In this document: positions 35,684 to 46,813 of the stretch, piece after piece
How positions within the stretch are numbered: the first letter of the stretch is position 1
How the letters are laid out: every line of letters begins with the position of its first letter
Source: Triatoma infestans
Taxonomy: Eukaryota > Arthropoda > Insecta > Hemiptera > Reduviidae
Assembly (NCBI GenBank): GCA_011037195.1
Contig: JAAEAF010000191.1
Location: 1 to 64,000 of the forward strand
Reading direction: 5' to 3'
Length of the DNA stretch: 64,000 nucleotides
Program-made: the position numbers and the translations under genes
The notes under the pieces: model-generated
Database searches by the model: none
The model's input: the letters and a program-made list of their open reading frames with translations, nothing else
What the model was told of the DNA's origin: nothing

Positions 35684-36563
35684 ACCACAAAATGAAGTAG
35701 GCTATCACGAAAAATGTCTCTGATGAATTTATTTTTGATATCGAGATAGGGCTAAAGTACTTACACAAGGAATTTTTAGATCTGTGTGAATAGTTACATA
35801 AAATGGAGCTTCAACGATGATGCAAAGGATTCTGGACAGGAAGGATTGAAATCTTTGAAGATTAGAACGTTTCGTTTCGAACCCATAGTTCAATACCGTT
35901 TGTCCGGGTAGATTTCAATATAAATATGTGTATGAGTCCTTTTTTAATAAGAGTTTTGATCTATGGTCGAATATCCTGGATCTGATATCCTGGACATTGG
36001 ACCGTGGACCATCTTTTTATAGTTTTAGCCTATTTTATTTCTTTATTTCCTTCAAATAGTGAGAAATTTTTTCGTAAATTTGTGAAACATACAAAAAACT
36101 CAGTTGCTTGAAAATAAATGAAAATAAATTTAAAATCTTCCACGACACACTGGAATATCGCCCACGTGCACTGGAAGTCACTGTTTAACAAATGATCAAA
36201 CATTTATCGAAGACCACAAATACTCTCTCTCTCTCACACTTATCAACAAGATATATTGTACATTTTATCGACCTCATTCTATAAACACAGATAACCCACA
36301 GAAACCATGTTACATCTTCTAGGATGCAATGGATTTGGCTTTATAGATTACTCCTACTAGACAGTTAACTTAGGCCGTATCTGCCACACTAACCGCGGAG
36401 CTTGCTATGAGAAATTCTGGCTCAGTTGTTACAGATACCGTCTGTTTTGCAAAAGGAATAGCAAATCTTAGAATACTGAATATTCCATTTGTTTTTGCTG
36501 GTTATTCTGTTTCATACAGCTTCTGTAGAGGTTCTGCCGCTTAACAAAAGTTTTTCGTTTTTT

Positions 36564-37548
36564 ACTTTCTGTTACTCCTAGTAAGAGGAAGTATTGTAAT
36601 CGTGTCAAATTTTCGATATCGAGTTTTCACCGGAAATATCTGTTTTGCGGTGCCCCGATACTAAAAAAAAGTGTTTTTAGCAGCATGGTCTATGTCTTCG
36701 TGTGTGTGTGTGTGTGTATGTATGTGGACAGCATAGCTCAAAAACGAAAAATCGCAGAAGGTTCAAACTTGATATTCCGTTTAGGTTTCACCATGGGATC
36801 CAACAGCATGTCAAAATTCCTCAACCGGAAGTACCACTTTACTGAATGATTTTTTTTCCACTTTCTTGCGATTTTCTCAAAATTGGCTGCTACGATTTTT
36901 CTGAAACTTGGTATATCAACTATACATACATAGATCTACAACTTTTATTGAAAACGTTTCTTTGGGAAAATTCATTTAAGGGGGACTTTTGGGGGAGGGT
37001 GGGGTTAGGTTTTTCCTCTAAAGTGCTATTTCAGTTTTACACTATACAATTCCTGCATCTAACTATATTAATTTGATTAAATATGTTGTTGAAATTCCGA
37101 ATTTTAAAAAAAATCGTATGATTGAAATGTGTTTTTACTGAAATTTTTTTCCGTTTTTCTGATATGTTTCACGAAAAACGGCTCCAAAGATTTCTTTAAA
37201 CTAGATATGTGCTAACATATAAAGATCTACAACTTTTATTTGTACCATTTTCCCCGATAATTCATTAAGGCGCTTTTTGGGGAAGGGATGGGGTTATGTT
37301 TTTCTCTACGTGCTATAGTTGATTATACAAATCACCATCCAATACAACTTAATTAGAATAAATAGAGACCAAATTCCGAGTTTTCAAGAAAAATTAAGTA
37401 AACGAAGTGCGCTTTCACGAACAGATTTTTCAGTTTTCGGACGAATCCGATGAATTTTATTAATTATTATATCACCTACAAAAATTTGTCAATTCATTTC
37501 TGAAAAACTGGAGTAAAAGACAGAATTGTGTGAGTGTTTTCACCCAAA
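36564..37548 (+). mobile_element. Repeat family A, full-length copy (about 985 bp)
   Basis: It has the same plan as the 32.3-kb copy: ACTTTCTGTTACTCCTAGT start, TG microsatellite at about 36704-36725, the ACAGCATAGCTCAAAAACG block, and a CTGGAGTAAAAGACAGAA end followed by the GTGTGAGTGTTTTCAC hairpin. Point changes in the terminal repeats show it is older. Confidence 0.78.
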
Positions 37549-37989
37549 TTTTTCCTAGAGTTTCTTCTCTGCCCGATTTGGACGGTATTTCTTGTTAACA
37601 GAGCTGACGTTAACAGCCTGCCAGTTGTTAATATTGATTTTCATAGCTATTAGAAGCACACTAATTTACCTACAAAACCTCGCTTATCCATTTATAATTA
37701 CATTCATACTACCGCGCCCCAACGTCAAATCCATGTTCTTCTTTTTCCACCTAAAGAAATTAGGAAACGAAAAAAAAAGTACTTGAATTTTAAAAGTACA
37801 GAAAGGTTTTTACTTACACGTGACCATTTGTTTTCTTTTAGTATGTTGTACGTAAAAGACTCTGCTTTCCCACCTGGACCATTGATTAGTGAGATTGTTG
37901 AAGAAAGATAAGCCATTTAAATTTGAAATGTGAAACCAATTCGATTTAAGATACCACATTTTTAACCATTCAGAGTCCACAACTACTTA

Positions 37990-38940
37990 GAATTTTTTTT
38001 TTTTTGTTTATTTAGAAATTTACAATCTGTATTACATATATACAATGAGTAAATAGGATGTTGAATAATGAAACTGTAGGCTGTGAGAAGGTAGGAGGAG
38101 AGAAACTACCCAGCGGTAGCACTCTCTACGGGATACCAGTAGCACTGATCAGTCCCGAAGGAAATCTCGGGGCCACTGGCGATTCAAACGGCGAGGTGGA
38201 TTGTCAGGGATGGTAGTGGAGGCTAGAGATTGTACAAAAGGATTAGAGCAAAAGGAGAGAGTAGTATGCAGTTTATGATATTTTGTCTTGGCAAGTTGTT
38301 GTACGAAAGGGATGTTGAGGTCATTATGGAGCGTAAGGTTTGAGACGTAGAAAGGAGCATCAACTATCTGTCGAAGTAGCTTAGATTGGAATGTCTGAAT
38401 GGTACGTAAGTTTGTAGGTTTAGCTGAACCCCACAATTCAAGTCCGTAAGTCCAAATTGGTTTGATTATAGAAATATATATCAGTCTTTTGAGTTCTGTA
38501 GGTAATTTGGATCGTCTTCCGATAAGTCTGTAAAGAAGTTTGGCCCTTTTAGTCAGTGCTTGTCTTTTAAGTCTTGTGTGCGGGTTCCACGTGAGTCTTT
38601 TGTCAATGAAGAGCCCAAAGTAGCGCACCAGAACAGTTACAGGGAGAGGATTGTGATTGAAGAAGACTGGAGGACAGGAACCCCGCCGGAGAGTAAATGT
38701 GGCATTTTGGCATTTTTGTGGGTTCATTTTAATTCTCCACTTTTTTGCCCATGATTCTATTGTATTTAAATGTGTCTGTAAATTGTGTGAAGCTGATGTG
38801 ATGTCTGCACTTGTTGCGAGTATGGCTGTGTCGTCTGCATATGTACAAAGTAGTGGGGATGGATTTGTTGGTATGTCTGATGTGTACACTGTGTAAAGGA
38901 CGGGACCAAGTATACTCCCCTGCGGCACCCCATTAATGCT
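37990..38940 (-). pseudogene. 5'-truncated Jockey-type retrotransposon
   Basis: A minus-strand frame ends at 38149 and begins inside the RT domain with GVPQGSILGPVLYTVYTSDI. It continues with LCTYADDTAILATS, then WAKKWRIKMNPQKCQ, RYFGLFIDKRLTW and LIYISIIKPIWTYGLELWGS, the order typical of Jockey elements. The 3' UTR runs to a T-run at about 37990-38003, which is the poly(A) tail. The 260-codon frame has no stop, so the insertion is fairly recent. The truncation at about 38940 removes the endonuclease and first RT blocks. Confidence 0.88.
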
Positions 38941-39713
38941 TAGTAATTTAGATTTTAAAAAATGGCATAGTTACAGTTATAATCAAATGTCGATTGTTGT
39001 ATATCAATTACAATAATTTTAGTGATAGATCAAAACTATTTGAGATGATTTGAAGAGGTTTTTTTTTGGCGAAAGAGGAAGGCGTATTGAAGTGTCTACT
39101 ACTGCTATAACAACTGCATAGAGTTGCACATAAACTTAAAAATGAGAGATGGTAAAGTAAGAACTTTTATTCGTTCATATTTAATGATATTCTAAATTTA
39201 AAAAAAATTAAGGGGGAAAAATGGACTTGTCATTTCTTGCGGAACATTAGCCCATAATATATGGACAATTTAGAGCCTGACCTAAGTGTTGAAGTGATGG
39301 CCCTGACTTGGTAGTGTACAGTAAACTTTAACTTACCACATTCATTCAATCACTCATTCTTTTAATATTTACCAAAAAAAAATCAATAAATTAAAAATAA
39401 ATATAATTGAGAAACAGGAAACAGGAGCATGGCCAAAGAGAGAAATGATAATTATCGCAAATCATTCCTTCTATTGAATACAATTCAATTTAATTTTCTT
39501 TTTAAATATTATTAATTAAGATTTCTTTGTTTTAAATAAAATATCAGCTGATATTAGAAGCTGAAATAAACTGGAAATAGCAACTAACTGTAGAAAGATT
39601 TATTAGTATGATTAAAGGGGGTACACTTTAATATGGAGTCTAGACGTTTCCCTTAGGGGATAAATAACTTGTCCTATCTTCAGAGAACGTTTGTACTTTA
39701 ATGTTATACTTAC

Positions 39714-39764
39714 CAAAAGAGATTCAACTTCTTTCATTGACGCTGTAGAATGATAAGATAGGAC
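39714..39764 (-). CDS. PDE11: PDE11-like phosphodiesterase, 17-residue linker exon
   Basis: A 51-base micro-exon encodes VLSYHSTASMKEVESLL, the segment that joins the second GAF domain to the catalytic domain in PDE11-type enzymes. It is bounded on the minus strand by a CTCAG acceptor and a TTG/GTAAGT donor, and both junctions are phase 0. The SYH-x-T/S-A motif is what identifies it; it is too short to be found by ORF length. It sits alone between the 20-kb intron on its 5' side and a 5.7-kb intron on its 3' side. Confidence 0.85.
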
Positions 39765-40225
39765 CTGAGAAAAAGGAAAACTAATTAAAATAATAATAAA
39801 AAATTATTTGCAAAAACACCTCTGTCAATTTCAAATGATATTATTAAGGAATATTATAAATTAACCAACCACATTATTACTATATACATTATATCTATGT
39901 AGATAAATAGATAAAAAGCTTTATTACAAATTTACAAGTATGTACAATAATAATAAATAAAAGTTCCAATGTACATTAACATTATCTATGTGGAACAAAG
40001 AAAGAAATTGTACAAGATTAACACTAATGAATACTCCAGCTTTTGACATAATTATCCAAATTTGCTTTCAAGCAACCGCTACTCATTAAATTCATGAAAT
40101 CGAAATCTCAACCAAATAGCAACTGTATAAGATGTGATTTGGTAAAACAGTACTACGTTGCAAATAATAAGGAAAATTGTTCAATCGGATTTGAACAAAT
40201 TGTAAAAAAAAGTAATTACAAGAAT

Positions 40226-40418
40226 CAGAGATATTTTCCGTAATAGCCTGGCTGTTTCCTGTTATGGTCATCGACCGGTTTTGTGCAAGTCTATTTTATC
40301 ACACTGTTTGACAAAAAGCATTCTGATGATAGGCGAACGCTCGAAAATGACCACAAAAAGAAGCAGGCTATCACGGAAAAATATCTCTGATGCTTTCCAG
40401 CTCTGCGGAACCAACCAC
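40226..40418 (-). mobile_element. Hammerhead-type foldback element (family B), decayed
   Basis: Flanked by AATTACAAGAAT at 40214-40225 and 40419-40430. The unique end (GCTTTCCAGCTCTGCGGAAC) is on the right. On the plus strand one arm reads CTGATGA, GGCGAACGCTC, GAAA but lacks the CCGGTC segment, so the ribozyme is broken. The other arm is shortened. Confidence 0.85.
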
Positions 40419-41274
40419 AATTACAAGAATCTCTCCATTGATCATTTTGAGATAACAACCAGATACGTCACCAGTTTTTCACAAAAGAAAATTTTTTGAG
40501 AAAATTCCTACTATTTTGTTTTTTTTTTATATAAGCCATCTACCCAATATGAAACACTAGATAAATGAATTAACTTATCTTAGTGTGTAAGGTAGGGAAA
40601 CAATAACAAGAAATTCGACAATATTAAAATAAAGAAAATTCAAAAGGTCGGTATCATTTTCAAACATATTTTGAAAAGCTAAAAATGATGAGGAAAAAAA
40701 TATCTTAGGCCAAAAAGCCAGCGTCTTTGGTGAATTAATTTATTATCAAACTATTTGGATTGGTTAGGTGGGTCCCTGATCTCGTCCATTTCATTTCTTT
40801 TTCCATGCACATTTCACTCTGATGGATCTCCAAACTTTAAACTAAGATTCTTTTTGTTATTACTTCGTCAAATTTTGAAATGAGGGCAATACAATCTTTT
40901 ACAAATAGAAAAATTGTATAAAAAAAATTTCATTCCATCTTTTTTTAAGGCACAATTTGTTTTGACACTAAATCACAGATTAATGTATTATTATTATTAC
41001 TACTATTATTTGTCCATTTTTCCAGATTTTCCCTGGAATCAGAGAACTTTTACCAGTCAGAAATTCCTTAAAACTATATTAGACATTTTCCTGACTGTAA
41101 AGTCTTAGTAGGAAGTTCCCTAAAATATTCTGCTCTGCCGTTCTTATCAAACATTTCAAGATATTTGTAGATCTCTAATTGATTTTATTGTTGCTTCTGG
41201 TAACATTGGCTGATATAATGACTAAACATTTTCTCACTTTTCTAGTTTATGTAATTATCTTATTTTTTCAGCCA

Positions 41275-41475
41275 TTTTAGGGTTCGATTCCCGTGACGGC
41301 AGAGTCGGTGTTGACCCAACATCGTGATAAAATGTGGGAAGTTACAGTTATTAGCGCCCTAGGTAGCGAAGGCCGGAACTAAACGGCGTCGGAACTGCGG
41401 CGTGTTTACACACGCCCCCTATTCAAATCGCCGTCTAGCAAGCCTTGGCCCTTCAAGCCCCGGCTGTTGCGCTAT
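41275..41475 (+). mobile_element. Possible SINE-like fragment with B box
   Basis: GGTTCGATTCCCG at about 41281 fits a polymerase III B box, but no A box is clear upstream. It is followed by a GC-rich block unlike its surroundings. Weak call. Confidence 0.35.
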
Positions 41476-41479
41476 AGGG

Positions 41480-42280
41480 AAGGTTTCTATTTATTTCTCA
41501 ATGTAGTCTCCCTTTTGTTCAATAAACTTTGTCCAACGTTTCTCCAATAACTGGATTTCGTCCCTGAAGTGCGATTCTGGAAGGTCTTCAAAATATTCAT
41601 TTTCCGCTGCTATCACCCACCTCTTCATTTATTCCAACACGTTTTCCGGCCACAAATTTCTTAAGGTTTGGGAATAGAGAAAGTCACAGGGAGCCAAATC
41701 TGGCGAATAGGGAGGATGTTCCAACAATTCATACTTCAAATCCCTCAATTTTCCCATTGCCAAAGCGCCTTTGTACATTGTCCTGGTGAAAGAGGATTTT
41801 TTTCTTTTGCAAACCAGGCCTTTTCTGGTTCTAATTTTTAGATTTAGCTGCTCAAGAAGATATGCGTAGCATTCCCCATTAATTGTTTAACCCTTTGGCA
41901 GTTAGTCAATTCAAAGAATCCCTTTGGAATCCCAAAAAACACTAGCCATAATCTTTCCAGCCGATCCAATTGTCTTTGCTTTCTTCGGAGCTACCACTTT
42001 CTACCCACTGCTTGGACTGTTATTTTGACTTTGAAGTGGTCAATCCACGTTTCAAATCCATCGTAACAAATCGGCACAGAAAATTGGTTGGATTCTTCTT
42101 AAAACGGCACAAACGTTGCTGGTTGTATTTAAAATTCATGCTGGGTTGTATTTATAGTAAGCCATGCGGATATCTATAGAGGCAGTTACTCTGAATGATC
42201 TGGCTAGTACTGGTGAATGATCTCCGCTAACATACTTGCGGAGGCATTTTTCCATAACCGATTACACAAGACTGTTTTTA
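41480..42280 (-). pseudogene. mariner-type transposase relic
   Basis: Reading the minus strand, GFETWIDHFKV (near 42040-42075) matches the first catalytic aspartate block. Then come fragments around FTRTM (the HQDN block, frameshifted) and EHPPYSPDLAPCDF (near 41690-41725), the diagnostic mariner motif. After this PESHFRDEIQLLEKRWTKFI gives the C-terminus. At least three frameshifts and several stops are present. Terminal inverted repeats could not be identified. Confidence 0.85.
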
Positions 42281-43640
42281 TAAAAGCGGAACTAAATGTT
42301 CTTGTCTCATATGTAATGCGTACAATTTTTGGGAAGAAATAATAAATATTATAAATTATAATTACATAAATATATCATAATTAATAAATTAAGCTGCGCC
42401 ATTGATAAAGCAATGTAAATATATTGATAGTTATTCTTAATTTTTAAAAATATAAATTTTTAATTAAACTCTACGTCTTATTTTTATGATAGAAATTGTT
42501 TATGTGAGGAATTTTTTTTTTAACCTATTTTTTTACGAATTTGACAAAATCAATAAAATAACGTCATGTACCCTTGATGTAATCAGTTACTAACATCAGG
42601 GAGTCTTCTACTGAACTTTTATTTTCCTGTAATTTAGTTAGTGGATTATAACATTCGGCAAGGTAAATGTTAAAATAAATTACTAAAAGCTCTTCCAATT
42701 TCTGGCCACCTCCTTCTCAGTAGTTTAATCCAATAATTCTAGATAATTTCTAGAATTATCTGGAATGTGTCATTTGAGCAATTCAAAGAAATTGTTGGCA
42801 GAATTACATACAGTAATAATATTCTTCTATTTAGTGCACACCCATTGCTTGCTAATGTTGACTCTAGCGAAGTAGTATTCAAACAAATTGACTTGGATTA
42901 TTATTCTGAATAAGTTTTGCCTATTTTTTTTACTATTGCAATCATGTCCAATTTTTGAAATTGAATTTTCAAAGAAATACATGTTTTGAGGTATTTTTAT
43001 CTTTGAAAAACTTATTTTTAACAATAGTTTTGTATAATCTGAAAGTACGGAATAATTTCCGGTATTTTTATCCGTCATAGCATGCATATTGGTTTTGTTT
43101 CTGACAGGTTGCGGATTTTCCTCCATCGTCAGAGCAAATTCACGAAGTTCGTATAGAGAGTTCACTTCAACGAATAATTCTGTAGACTGATATAATGGGG
43201 TTGATTAGGAGAGAAATTAGGTTGATTAATTAGACGAGATATGAAGACAGTGATATAATATAGCTATAAGTTTACACTAACTGCACTGGACTTGTAATGA
43301 TTTTATAGTAAAAGGTGAGAGTAGAGATATGACACGATGCGATGTATATGGTTGAATCTGATAGATATATATATATAGATGTCGTTAGGTAGATTCTCAC
43401 TGGCTTATATACAGGTTCTCCCACTCTAGCCTGCTTAAGTCAGAGAGTACCAGAGAGGGTCCTTCTCTCTCTTAATTCTCTCTCTAGCCATTACACTGGC
43501 ACTTGTTGGCTGTATATTTGTGGGTGGGAATGTTCCCACAAATATCCCTATAAATAGCCTTCCCACATTTATACAACCAACAGGTGTGAGTCTACAGAAA
43601 CATTCGTTGAAGTGAACTCTCTACACGAACTTGGTGAATT

Positions 43641-43680
43641 TGCTCTGACGATGGATGAAAATCCGAAACCGGTCAGAAGT
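43641..43680 (+). ncRNA. Hammerhead ribozyme motif (family C), intact core
   Basis: The order is TGCT, core CTGACGA, stem II GGAT-GAAA-ATCC, core GAAA, CCGG, TC, then AGAAG. The core (CUGANGA, GAAA, UH) is complete and stem II is perfect, with a sequence quite different from family B, which argues for selection on structure. Stem I pairing is weak: CT with AG, then a mismatch. The left arm has a decayed twin with GCAA in place of GAAA (about 43100-43140, minus strand). Confidence 0.6.
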
Positions 43681-43695
43681 AAAACCAATATGCAT

Positions 43696-44164
43696 TATTA
43701 TTATTATTCGCAGAAGGGGAGGGCAAACCCTACGCTATCCAAAGCCTCCCAGGGCCCATATAGCTACCCCTAAAGAATAACAACCACTGGGACTAGAATG
43801 AAAATCCAGGCCCAGGTTTTAACCATCTAAGTTTCACCACAGACCGAACAAATCGGACCAAAACCTTAAAAGGACACAGCTTAAGATCCTCTACCGATAT
43901 CCTACTCCGGCCGCAGGTCCTAAACCTAATCTCCTCACAACCCAAACAATCCGTCATCAGATGCATGGGTATTTCCTCCTCAGTCTCACAAACTCTACAA
44001 AAAGGGTCAGGCACGAGTCCCATATATAGAGATGTCTCCTTAAACCACAATGCCCAGTGAAGAATCCAACCAGATGCCTGAGAGAGGTCCGTGAAAGACA
44101 TCGGACCCCGCTACTCAAAGCTCCGTCCGGGCTCCCGATGAGTGCTGTGAGGTCATCCACGTCC
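43696..44164 (-). pseudogene. I-type retroelement tail inserted in family C element
   Basis: The fragment is flanked by ACCAATATGCAT at 43684-43695 and 44165-44176. On the minus strand it ends in AAT repeats, the tail type of I elements. It encodes a C-terminal zinc-binding block: PFCRVCETEEEIPMHLMTDC and then CEEIRFRTCG. It is 5'-truncated to about 470 bases. Confidence 0.8.
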
Positions 44165-44220
44165 ACCAATATGCATACTGCGACCTATAAAATACTGGAT
44201 GTTATTCAGCATTGCGCCGG

Positions 44221-45286
44221 ACCTACCCACATTTTCAACTACGGAATAGTTGTTAGAAGTTCTAGAAATTGATATTCCGTTCAGATATAAATAAAGGATC
44301 CATCCGATTCGAATCGATCGTAATGAACTTACGCGAATGTTTTTTTTTTTTTTTTTTTAATTGTATTGGTTTTTGAAAGTTCCATCTATAGACGGAAGAG
44401 AAATAATAAGTTAATTGAAATTTTATTTGTATTTGATTTTTAATATTTTTTATTGATTTAAAAAAAAAAACAAAATGCATTAAAGTTAAAAACGCTAAGG
44501 CCTAATTATATCAGAATAATTTTGAACGCATCCATGACTGGACTGATTTCAACAAAGAGTATGCAGGGGGATTAATATTTCACTGATAATATATATATTC
44601 GCATCATTAAAGAATCCGATGTTCTACATGAATTTATTATTAATGGTATGAAAAAAAAAAAAATGAAAAAAATCCATAATAAAACACTGAATCTGAAATA
44701 AAATAAATCTTATTACCCCTCAGAATTAACTTCTACTAATGTCAGTTAACAGTGAAAGAAAAAAACAAGTGAAAAATGTTTGTTTGTAAGTTTGTAAGAT
44801 ATGATTGATAGGTTGATATATTCCGCGATATTAAAGGACATCGTAACGTGAAGTGATGGATGTTATTCTCTACCGCATTAGTGGCGTAGCGGAAGTAGTT
44901 TTGCCAGAGAACGGAAACAAGACGAGAGAGCGGTAGATGTTGTATTTCACTTTACTCTACCGACTGTCTCTCCCATTCAAATATATATGTGTATATATGT
45001 ATATACATATATATATACAACTACATACACAAATATATATATATATATATATATATAAATTTCCCACGGAGGACATGACCTCAACTTTATTTATAACTCG
45101 ATACGGCCTCACATACACAAAATATCAATTCCATTTTGTGTATGGTTTATTTTTAGAATGTTAATGTACCGTTTCATTTTCATATTTTATTACATTATTA
45201 TACAATATTTAAATTCAATCCTTTGTTAAATGTCTATTTTCACAATTCCATTTTTGTTCTGTTAACAAAAAATTTTTTCATTCTTA
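44221..45286. other. AT-rich sequence, no gene
   Basis: Contains long T and A runs and a (TA)n microsatellite at about 45026-45056. No coding signal seen. Confidence 0.5.
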
Positions 45287-45500
45287 ATTTCTCTTACTTT
45301 TAGTAAGGGAATGTATTATGATGGTGTTAAATTTTCGAATTTGGGATTTTGAAGAAAACACATGTTTTGAGGTTCCCTGCGTATGATAAAAATGTTTTCA
45401 TTAATAATTGTGTGTATGTCAACAAAATATCTCAGAAATGTATAGCCATAGGAAGAAAAGAAGAAATCTTTACTGACGCCAGGTAGTGTCCGCATCGGAA
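45287..45500 (+). mobile_element. Repeat family A, diverged 5' fragment
   Basis: TTTCTCTTACTTTTAGTAAG opens the segment and GTGTTAAATTTTCG follows, as in the 5' part of family A. The rest is diverged. Confidence 0.5.
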
Positions 45501-46813
45501 CCATAAAGAGTCAGTTTCGAAAAGGGGAAGAGTGCACAGTTGTAGATGGCTGGAAAAACCTGGATGAAGGTAAACACGCAAGCCGCAGTTGGGCTAACTA
45601 GATGTGTAAACAAGCAGCAGTTCATTGGAATTTGTAGATGCAACACTGAAACTACGAAGTAGTTCCAATGAATGGCTCTTCACCAGGCCAGGCCTAGGAA
45701 GGCGACAAAGACCTTAAGACAGTTAGAGAGTAGCTGTTGGCCGGGAAGTTTCCAGGATCCAAGAGATAATGGGGAAAGGAAAGAATATGTTTTATGTGCT
45801 ATGATGAATCGCCTTCTGAATTCTGTTCCCTTCACGGGAAAAGATAGGCATTATGAGGCTACAGATAGTAGTGCTATAAAGTTGTGCCCAGAAATTCAAA
45901 TAAGGCTCGGACCAGGAGACAACTACGACAAGCTCTGCGAAGACCAGAGGTAAGATACCTAACCAGTTCTATTGATCAGGCCTGCTGAAGATTTTGAAGT
46001 ATGGAAAATAGCTTGCGAGATTCATTTTAGAAGGTAAGATCCTGCGCCGACCATCAGTGCCGTTCTGGACGATGACTGCTGGCATCCCTATGCAAAGAGT
46101 GGCCTTGGTTTGTTGGAACCGATATATTATAGTAATGAGCGATTACTATATTAAATGGATGAATGCCTTTCCTATGCCATGTTCAAGCAGAAACCGTTGC
46201 TGAAGTCTTGCTGGAAGAATTCGTTTGTCACTATAGAAATCCTTACAGCTGTACCTGGATTAAGGTCATCAGTTTGAAGCCCTTAACATATATGTAAAGA
46301 TGGTGAGGGGGGAACAAGTACCTACTCAGGCAGGTAGTAGAAGTAATTACACTGTAGTCTAGAAGAGAGAGCGCTGAAATGTGGTTAGTGTGATGTGTTG
46401 TTGTATGTTTGTAAGTATTGTAGCACGAGCGGTTTTGTAAAGGGCTTGTATGTATGGATGTTTTAAAGAGAGAGAAGTATTAGAAATAAGCAAGAGATCA
46501 CCACTGTTTTTGAAATAAATATATTATTCTCTAAATGAATGTAAATACTTTATAATATCACAATAATATGCTTATAAATGTACTGAAACTAGTTAGATTG
46601 TTTTAAACTTTTATGTTCTAACTTATAAATGGCAGTGATGTTGGCTCCTTGAATTATACTGGCAGAATGTCCAATTTAGACTTGTATGGTTGACTGCAGA
46701 ATTTAGACTCTCTTGAAAGAATGCTTTCTCTCTTGGTAGCTCAAATCCATGCAATGATCCTTGCAATGATTGCAAGTAGGGGCAAAAGACAAAGCTGACT
46801 AAGTTCTCTGACC
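45501..46813. other. No gene recognised
   Basis: A GC-richer block at 45540-46330 contains a 93-codon plus-strand frame beginning MALHQARPRKATKT that I cannot place. It may be transposon-derived. No domain motif or RNA gene is evident. Confidence 0.35.

Larger units (their letters stand above)
35441..35726 (+). mobile_element. Hammerhead-type foldback element (family B), two arms
   Basis: Flanked by ATTTATTTTT at 35431-35440 and 35727-35736. The left arm begins GGTTGGAAAGCATCAGAGAC, and the right arm is its inverse, ending ATGTCTCTGATG. The spacer is itself palindromic (GCACAGAGCAAATT on one side, AATTTGCTCTGTGC on the other). The element landed inside a Jockey fragment, so it is the younger of the two. 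Confidence 0.88.
35139..35960 (-). pseudogene. Jockey-type 3' fragment, interrupted by a foldback element
   Basis: The T-run at 35139-35152 is the poly(A) tail of a minus-strand element. The segments 35155-35440 and 35740-35960 align with the Jockey copy at 38.0-38.9 kb, for example CCTAGCGGTA/CCCAGCGGTAG and the GGAGCTTCAACGATG/GGAGCATCAACTATC block. A family B element with its own duplication (35441-35726) splits the fragment. Confidence 0.65.
43040..44220 (+). mobile_element. Foldback element with hammerhead motif (family C), split by an I-type insertion
   Basis: Inverted arms lie at about 43045-43175 and 43598-43683, the latter continuing at 44177-44215 beyond a nested element. Shared arm words are GAGTTCACTTCAACGAA and its inverse, and AAACCAATATGCAT. 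Between the arms a minus-oriented, LTR-like block contains TATATA and CTCTCTCT tracts and is related to 60.4-60.7 kb. A short palindrome, TTTGTGGG...CCCACAAAT, lies at about 43518-43545. Confidence 0.7.

Noticed and set aside
36846..37076. Plus-strand frame MIFFPLSCDFLKIG...
   Set aside because: It lies wholly within a non-coding family A element and is not kept in the other copies.
37725..37916. Minus-strand frame MAYLSSTISLINGPGGKAES... ending at a good GTAAGT donor, inside the PDE11 intron
   Set aside because: The conserved exons at 39714-39764 and 33875-34021 join directly in phase 0 and match the family without it, and there is no AG acceptor just upstream of the frame. It could be an alternative exon but nothing supports it.
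45672..45953. 93-codon frame MALHQARPRKATKT... as a host gene
   Set aside because: No domain recognised, no homologous exon context, and the surrounding block looks like transposon debris; left as unassigned.
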